Below, piece after piece: positions 9,287 through 14,712 of a stretch of 14,712 bases of DNA (position 1 is its first letter; every line of letters begins with the position of its first letter). Both the position numbers and the translations under genes were made by a program. Source of the DNA: Podochytrium sp. JEL0797 (Eukaryota > Chytridiomycota > Chytridiomycetes > Chytridiales > Chytriomycetaceae); the NCBI GenBank assembly GCA_027596195.1, contig JADGJG010000651.1, forward strand, positions 1 to 14,712. Reading direction: 5' to 3'. The notes beneath the pieces are model-generated. The model saw nothing but the letters and a program-made list of their open reading frames with translations, was not told where the DNA came from and made no database searches.

Positions 9287-12200
9287 CTAGATATAAGTGC
9301 TCACTGCAACCTTCTTTGTGGTCAGCCATTCATACGGCGCGTTCTTCCTCCCCGGCAACGCGTTTCTCGCCTCCACCCGAGCGTCATACGCATCCAAGTT
9401 CTGCTTGAACTGCTCAAACACCTGAATCGGTCCATGAGCAACAGGTCCAAACAAATCACACACGCGCTGGATGGGAGGAATGCGGGTCAGTCGCAAAAAA
9501 AAACATTTCGCGAAATAAAAACACGCTGTTCACTCACATCACCGAGAAACGAATATTGAGAATCATACTGACATAAAGTACTCGCAATGCTGATGGCAAG
9601 CACCGAGTCCGTTTTGGCTGGCAAAAAGTCGACAAGCGTTTGTTCCGTCACGTTGGAGCCGTCTCGCGTTTGCAGAGGCATCATTTGCGTTTTCGTGGGA
9701 CGGTTGAGAATGTAGCCGTAGTAGTCGTATTGGGGAAAGTTGACAGACGAGTGTTCTGAATAAAGGTGAGGCAGGAAAATCAGCGGAGAGACTTCGAGAA
9801 TGCAACATCACAAAAATCTACATACGCGCACTCGCGGTCCAAATGATCATGGACAGCACCTCAGAAAGCTCCTGACGCGTATTCAAAGACTCAGGAACCT
9901 CACGGCCCTTGTGGAAATCGCCACACTCCTTGATCCAGGCTTGAAGCTCAGAGTCCGTCTTGACGTGCTCGTCTCCCGCGTAAAACAGCGCAACGAAATC
10001 GGTACACATGCTCGAAATAATTGCAAACAAGTCTCGAGTGTCTTCCGCCCATGGCTGAAACATTTCTCACATCAGAACAAAAAAAACGCGGCGTGTTCAA
10101 CAAAAAATGCACTCACATATTCTCCCTCTCGATTCAAACTCGCCTTCGTCGCCTCCTTCCCTCCAAAGCCTCTCTTATCCAAATCATTAACAGGATGCAT
10201 ATCCGAAAACTTCCACGCCGCATAATTGAACTTGAAGAAATCGATAATCTGGTCTCCCATGGACAACACGTCTCGAATCATTTCAAGAAACACTTCGCGT
10301 CCTTGAGCGTTGATGTTAATCGTTCCGTCAAAGTGGGGCTTCAGCAGCTTGTAAATTGGGTGCGCGGTGCTGAGCTGGCGGTAGGTGGCCAAAATGAACG
10401 GTTCGATGCAGAGATGGGTTTTGAGGAGGTGCGTTCCGAGTTCGTGAGTTTGGGAATCTGCGAGGGCAAAGAATGCCTTTGTCGCCGTATTAGTTTGTGC
10501 GAGAACGGGGATTGAAGAGAATGGAGTATACCTTCACAAGCAGCCAAGTAAAGTCCTTGTTCTCAGCGCTCTCCTCTTCAGGGAAAAACACCTCCCCCCC
10601 CTCATCTAATTGAATCGCAACCGGATAAATCTCGCTCTTCTCGGCATCGTGGTAAAACAACCCAATCGGCGCAACAAGCGTTCCTCCCACCGGCGCACCC
10701 TTCCCCCCCGCCACATTCATGTGACACACAAACGGAGCCAAATACGGTCTATAATCCACCGAATAGAATCGCCCCGCTCCCACCTCCACAACAACATCCT
10801 TCCCCTTCAAAACCGGCACTCGAGCGAACTGCTCCACCGTCACAGAAGGCAAAAGCGCACGAACCCCCTCCCACCCACCTTCAACAACACGAATCAAAAC
10901 CGGATTCATTCCAGCCACCATCTGTTTCCCAAACACCGCATCCTGCTTCCACAAATCCACCATCGGCGGCTCCTTCAACAAAACCTTGTACATCGAATCA
11001 ATGTCTTGGATCGACGAAAACCGGTTTTGGAACGACAGCAACTCGTCGATTCCCTTGAGATGGTCCACATCCCTGATGGCCCGATACGCGAGACTTGATC
11101 TCTGCTCGTCGCGTGGGAGCACGTCAATTGAGTCCGACACGCCGACGGGGAGGCCGTCCAACACCCATTTGGGATCGTAGACACGGCGGGCAAATAAGAG
11201 ATCGCCGGCTCGAATTTTTTGGATGATGGCAGGTGCCGTGGGGCTGTTGGATGTCTCCGTCTTGAAAAGAAAATAGAGAAAGTCGTGAGTCTCGGAGCAA
11301 AAACAACAGAAATTCGAAAAACGGAAGTTTACCCCGTTGAAAAACACGCGCAAATGACACGGAGTGATCCAGCTGTAAACCGGGAAATAGAACACGCCAT
11401 CACCGCTGGCTCCGTCTGGCTTCTTGATCGTGATGGACTCAATGTACCATTCTTGAATCGGGCCCTTGCCATCGAGCGCTCGAGCTTCCACCGTGATGGC
11501 ATGCACGTGGTCCTTGATTTCAAAGTCCGCGTCCTCGACTTCAAACGTGTGGAACGATTTTTGCGTGCCCGTGATGTCAAAGATGGGTTCTGAAATCGGA
11601 AATAAAATAAATGAGAACAGCCAATCATAACAAGTATCTCTCCACTCACTCTGCAGCTTCTTGAGCTTGAGTGGGTTCGAGTGCAAAACTTTGGCTGTCG
11701 GCCCGTTCGCAGCCGAGTGAAGAATCTGGATTTGGAGGTTCGAACAGTCGAGTCCAACAAGCTCGTTGTTGGTGGTGATCTGCGAACAAAATAATGGGAA
11801 TCAAAAAGCGTGTCGTTACACAAACAGAGCGTTGGATCTCACCTCAATATGATACCTCTCCTTTTTGACTGGCTCCTGCTTCAAAACAGCAACCAACTGC
11901 GTCTCCCCCAAATGTGTCTTTTGCCCATACACCTCCACCGGATTATTCACACACTTCAAATACACCGACTCATACTCCGGAGTCCTAGTCCCATCCCCAT
12001 TCACAATGCGCACCAAATTGTAACGCGCCGGCTCTCTCCCAAAGAGACTCGACTCACGGATAAACACGTTCGGGTTGTCAGTCGGCTTCGCCGTGAACGA
12101 CCACACAAAGTCAGGCATCTGCGCAAACACGTCGATCCCGCCTGGCAGGGGTAAGTTGAACACGCCTCGGAGGTGCGCGACTCCCGTGTCCGCGTCGAAC

Positions 12201-13522
12201 GTGATTTTGTAGGTTGATTGAATGGCGCGAGAGTTTGTGTATACGAAACGACCTTGGGGCGTGTCATCGTATCCCTGGGTTTTGGGGTGAGTCGTGGCAC
12301 TTTAAAACAAGACTCGACTTTGAATCAACAGAACTCACCCACATATTGGCATTATAACACGGAAGGTAGTATGCATCCTCTTCCTCATGCCACGTCCCAA
12401 ACGCAAGCGAAACTACCTCATCCGCCACCGGATTTCCCTGCGTGTAAAACATCCCATGAAACTCCTTGGGAACTCTCTTGTCCAAGTTCGAGGCATTCCC
12501 AGGGACTACATAACGATCAATGTCCTTGGACGGCACACTGATGAGCTCAAATTCACGTGAATCGTGCGGGAGTTTTGGTTCCTTGGAACCCTTGGTGAGG
12601 AGGTAGTATTCCCATTTCACCAGCAACTCGGCCGTCTTGAGCTCCATGAGGGGAATGCTGACGGCTTGTTTTGGCTTGACCCAGTTGTCGGGGATGCGTT
12701 CGTGGAGGAAGAAAGAGCGGATAAACTCGATGGGGATCCTGTCGTTGCCTGAAAAATCAAAGACACGCATTAGGCACGTGTTCCGCCCAGTCCGTAAATT
12801 GGACATCTTCACTCACGTCCCAACACGTTGAGAGCGACTGCGGATTCGACATGCGCCGTGACGAGCTGAGTGGGGCCAAACAGAAGCGACTTGTTCTTCT
12901 TCTTGGAATCCCAATAACGTCTCAAACGATATTGAACCAGGTCGTCCGCCGTGACCGATTCCCCGTCCGTCGACGACGCAATCAGAGCATCCACAAGAGC
13001 TGGACTCACAGAATGATTGTCCCCAAACGCAAAATCCTGTCTCGACAAAGAACAATCATGTTCCATCTTGTGCGGGAGCGAGAGATTGTCCAAATTGATG
13101 AACTTTGCGCCGTTCGACAGAACTTCATCCTCCGTTCTCACACCGTTGAGATTCTTTGGATCATCTCTCAACGGAAAGATTTGATCAATGAGCATGGTGG
13201 GATCCATGTTGAACACTTGCTTGACAGCGGACACGAGCAATTCCGCCGTGATGTTCTTGCCGTCGCGAGGAAGGTATCCATGATTCGCAAGAGTGTTCAG
13301 GGCGGGACATGGACTACGGACTGCATTGGGTATCTGGCTCGCGGTAATGTGGTCTCCGACTGGAGCCTGAAGTGGATGCACTGAGGTGGTGGTGCCTGGG
13401 ACGACAGGGGCCGGTGGTGAAACGGCACTTTTGCTCAGGCCTAGACCGCCAATGACGTCAGAGAGACGTCCGAGAAGGGTGGTGTGAACCGTCGAAGGTG
13501 GCGATTGCTGTTCGCTGGACAT
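9287..13522 (-). CDS. Heme-thiolate peroxidase / PLAT-lipoxygenase fusion enzyme (1216 aa)
   Basis: Ten exons in transcription order: 12817-13522, 12339-12748, 11843-12274, 11650-11779, 11333-11589, 10532-11260, 10117-10476, 9826-10054, 9538-9755 and 9287-9466; introns are 55-73 bases. Residues 1-290 are a chloroperoxidase/unspecific peroxygenase domain. It has the proximal Cys72 in PCPALNTLANHGYLPRDG, acid-base EHDCSLSRQDFAFGDN (154-169), distal Glu226 in HVESAVAL, and the family C-terminal block IPIEFIRSFFLHERIP. Residues about 310-505 are a domain I do not recognise. Residues about 508-645 fit a PLAT domain (EWYIESITI...YSWI). Residues 646-1216 are a lipoxygenase catalytic domain. Its metal ligands are His904 and His909 (HELGTHLLKTH), His1086 and Asn1090 (HSSVNFPQYDYYGY), and C-terminal Ile1216. 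The Coffa-site residue is Gly947 (INAQGRE), which in known enzymes favours R stereochemistry. There is no signal peptide, unlike secreted peroxygenases. Start: the first in-frame ATG (MSSEQQ); the upstream codon of the open frame is TTG. Likely job (inference): lipoxygenase-made fatty-acid hydroperoxide is converted by the heme domain. Two acceptors end in AAG (before exons 6 and 7); frame and family match support them. Confidence 0.93.
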
Positions 13523-13945
13523 TTTTTGGTGGCCTGTCAATCTCGAAATTGGAATTTTTTAATCAATCCATCTCCAATTCCCAAAAAGCCTGATTTAAGT
13601 CGGCACATCAAAATATATCCAGGTATCAAGCTGTTCGGATTGTCTTGCATTAACGCGTTGCGTATCTGTGAGGGTTTGAGATAGAGATGGAGTTTTGCGT
13701 GTTTCTCTTCAAATCCACTCGGCTCTTTGTCCATGCCTGCCTTTCTGCACACCTTCAGCCTCCCACAGCAGCAACACACAAAAGAAGTTGGTGCTGTACA
13801 TTCTTCTCTTTCACCCCCCCCCCCCCCCTAAAAAAAAAGTTGAAGCACCACGTCCAACCGACCTTGATCCAGCCCCCTTCTCGTCCACCTCTCTACAATT
13901 CGTGAACTCAACCTTTTTATTTACTTGACTGGACAAAAAAATAAT
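13523..13945 (-). promoter_or_regulatory. Promoter of the fusion enzyme and 3' flank of the next membrane-protein gene
   Basis: About 420 bases lie between the start codon of the fusion enzyme and the stop codon at 13946, both on the minus strand. I see no credible gene here; open frames at 13484-13928 lack family resemblance. A run of 15 C followed by TA and an A-run (13814-13838) is the striking element. On the transcribed strand it reads T-run then G15. A TTTTTATT-type element near 13914-13922 could be the minus-strand polyadenylation signal of the gene at 13946. No defined regulatory site is recognised. Confidence 0.4.
13814..13828. repeat. C15 homopolymer
   Basis: Fifteen consecutive C residues lie between the fusion-enzyme gene and the gene at 13946, followed by TA and eight or nine A. 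The tract sits roughly 290 bases upstream of the fusion start codon. Homopolymers of this length are prone to slippage, so the exact count may be an assembly estimate. Confidence 0.9.
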
Positions 13946-14630
13946 TTACTCCTTCTTGGACTTCTCCGCAGACAATTTGAATCCAGGGATTCCACCCGTC
14001 TCCTGGACACGGACTATACAAAAAAAACACCCATTAGGCCAGAACAAAGAAAAAACAAAACTAAAAAACGTACCAATCCAAATAAGGAACCACACGTAGA
14101 ACACCAAGTGGGACACAGCGTTGGCGATCCAGAGACGGATTCTGTAAGTCTCGGCCATCTGGTTCAGGAGCTCGCCAATAAGGACCGGGAGGATCTCCTT
14201 GGCGGGTCCCAAGGTGGGGCGGACTTCAGTCAAGAAGCTGTGTTTTGGGGATCATTGTGGAAGGGAGAGGAGTAGTGGAAGGTTAGAAGGAGGAATAAAA
14301 GAACAAGAATCAGCGAGCGCCGGAAGAGGAAACGAAACTTACGTCGAGAAGAGGATCAACATGCTGTACAAGTGGAACATGGCCATGGGGATGGCCTGCG
14401 AAAGGAAAGAAAAAATGTCAGACGCCGCACATGTCAAAACAAAGAAAATTTGGAATCGGAGGGAGGGGGGGACAAAAAAATTTCATGGCAGATAACGAGC
14501 ACAACGCATCAGAATGACGCAGCATGGTCTAACAAGAAGGAAATACTCACGACGGGGAGGAACGACTTTCTGTCGGTGGGGCTGTTCTTCCAGATCAAAA
14601 GGAAGGGGAGTCCAACAAAGAAGAACATGC
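13946..14630 (-). CDS. ER membrane protein of unknown function, C-terminal part (gene continues beyond the right edge)
   Basis: Four exons are visible in transcription order: 14551-14630, 14343-14395, 14074-14237 and 13946-14013. They give about 120 residues ending at a TAA (13946-13948). The 14630 end follows a good acceptor (tttccag), so earlier exons probably lie off the window. An in-frame ATG two bases into this exon leaves open a start here with an intron in the leader. Three hydrophobic helices are visible: MFFFVGLPFLLIW, LPVAIPMAMFHLYSMLILF and IRLWIANAVSHLVFYVWFLI. The C-terminus is KSKKE, matching the KXKXX dilysine ER-retrieval form. Order, spacing and the IR-W-HL-WF pattern resemble the protein at 7351-8226, where one further helix precedes these three. 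I infer paralogy. No function is recognised. The short polar loop between the last two helices (VRPTLGPAKEILPVLIGELL) replaces the longer loop of the other copy. Confidence 0.75.
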
Positions 14631-14675
14631 CTGGAAAGGAAAGGGTTTAGACGAAAGTGTTGAGACGGATTAAAC

Positions 14676-14696
14676 GGGGGGGGGGGGGGGGGGGGG
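14676..14696. repeat. G21 homopolymer
   Basis: Twenty-one consecutive G residues (C21 on the coding strand of the neighbouring gene) lie about 45 bases upstream of the first visible exon of the gene at 13946, probably inside an intron. The run length is likely uncertain. The sequence ends 16 bases later. Confidence 0.9.
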
Positions 14697-14712
14697 AGTG
14701 GAAGCATGAATA

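Noticed and set aside
10610..11098. Plus-strand open frame of 162 codons
   Set aside because: It is antisense to the main lipoxygenase exon, is made of Arg/His/Asn-rich shadow sequence and has no family resemblance.
12817..13522. Catalase-related allene oxide synthase as the N-terminal partner, as in coral fusions
   Set aside because: The domain carries the PCP cysteine and EHD motifs of the chloroperoxidase family, not the Tyr-ligated catalase motifs.

Overview
The window is nuclear DNA from a compact, intron-rich eukaryote, most likely a fungus. Every gene is broken by short GT-AG introns (about 55 to 375 bases), and intergenic gaps are often only 50 to 130 bases. The content includes a septin, a mitochondrial ribosomal GTPase (mS29/DAP3) and a fungal-type heme-thiolate peroxidase domain. 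An early-diverging, chytrid-like fungus is my guess; I cannot fix the species. I assembled exon models by hand from splice sites, reading frame and family conservation. Each full-length model closes to a multiple of three.

Layout from left to right. 1-1105: no gene; two tail-to-tail copies of a dispersed repeat, then the promoter of gene 1. 1106-3046 (+): a 503-residue protein of unknown function with an N-terminal coiled coil and a polyQ run. 3175-5186 (+): mS29/DAP3. 5306-7299 (-): a septin, convergent with DAP3 through a palindromic two-way polyadenylation signal. 7351-8226 (+): a four-helix ER membrane protein, divergent from the septin with only about 50 bases between start codons. 8227-9286: no intact gene; a decayed lipoxygenase 3' end, then a third copy of the repeat. 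9287-13522 (-): a 1216-residue fusion enzyme. 13523-13945: promoter/terminator interval with a C15 run. 13946-14630 and beyond (-): the C-terminal part of a second membrane protein that resembles the one at 7351.

The notable object is the fusion enzyme. Its N-terminal third is a heme-thiolate peroxidase of the chloroperoxidase/short unspecific peroxygenase type (PCP cysteine, EHD acid-base motif, distal Glu). Its C-terminal half is a PLAT domain plus a complete lipoxygenase with all five metal ligands, including the C-terminal isoleucine. Between them lies a domain of about 190 residues that I do not recognise. The architecture parallels the coral allene oxide synthase-lipoxygenase fusions and the fungal dioxygenase-P450 fusions, but with a different heme enzyme. 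Inference: the lipoxygenase makes a fatty-acid hydroperoxide, predicted R because of Gly at the Coffa site, and hands it to the heme-thiolate domain, giving a one-polypeptide oxylipin pathway. The two related dilysine-tagged membrane proteins on either side, and the lipoxygenase relic, suggest local duplication around this locus.
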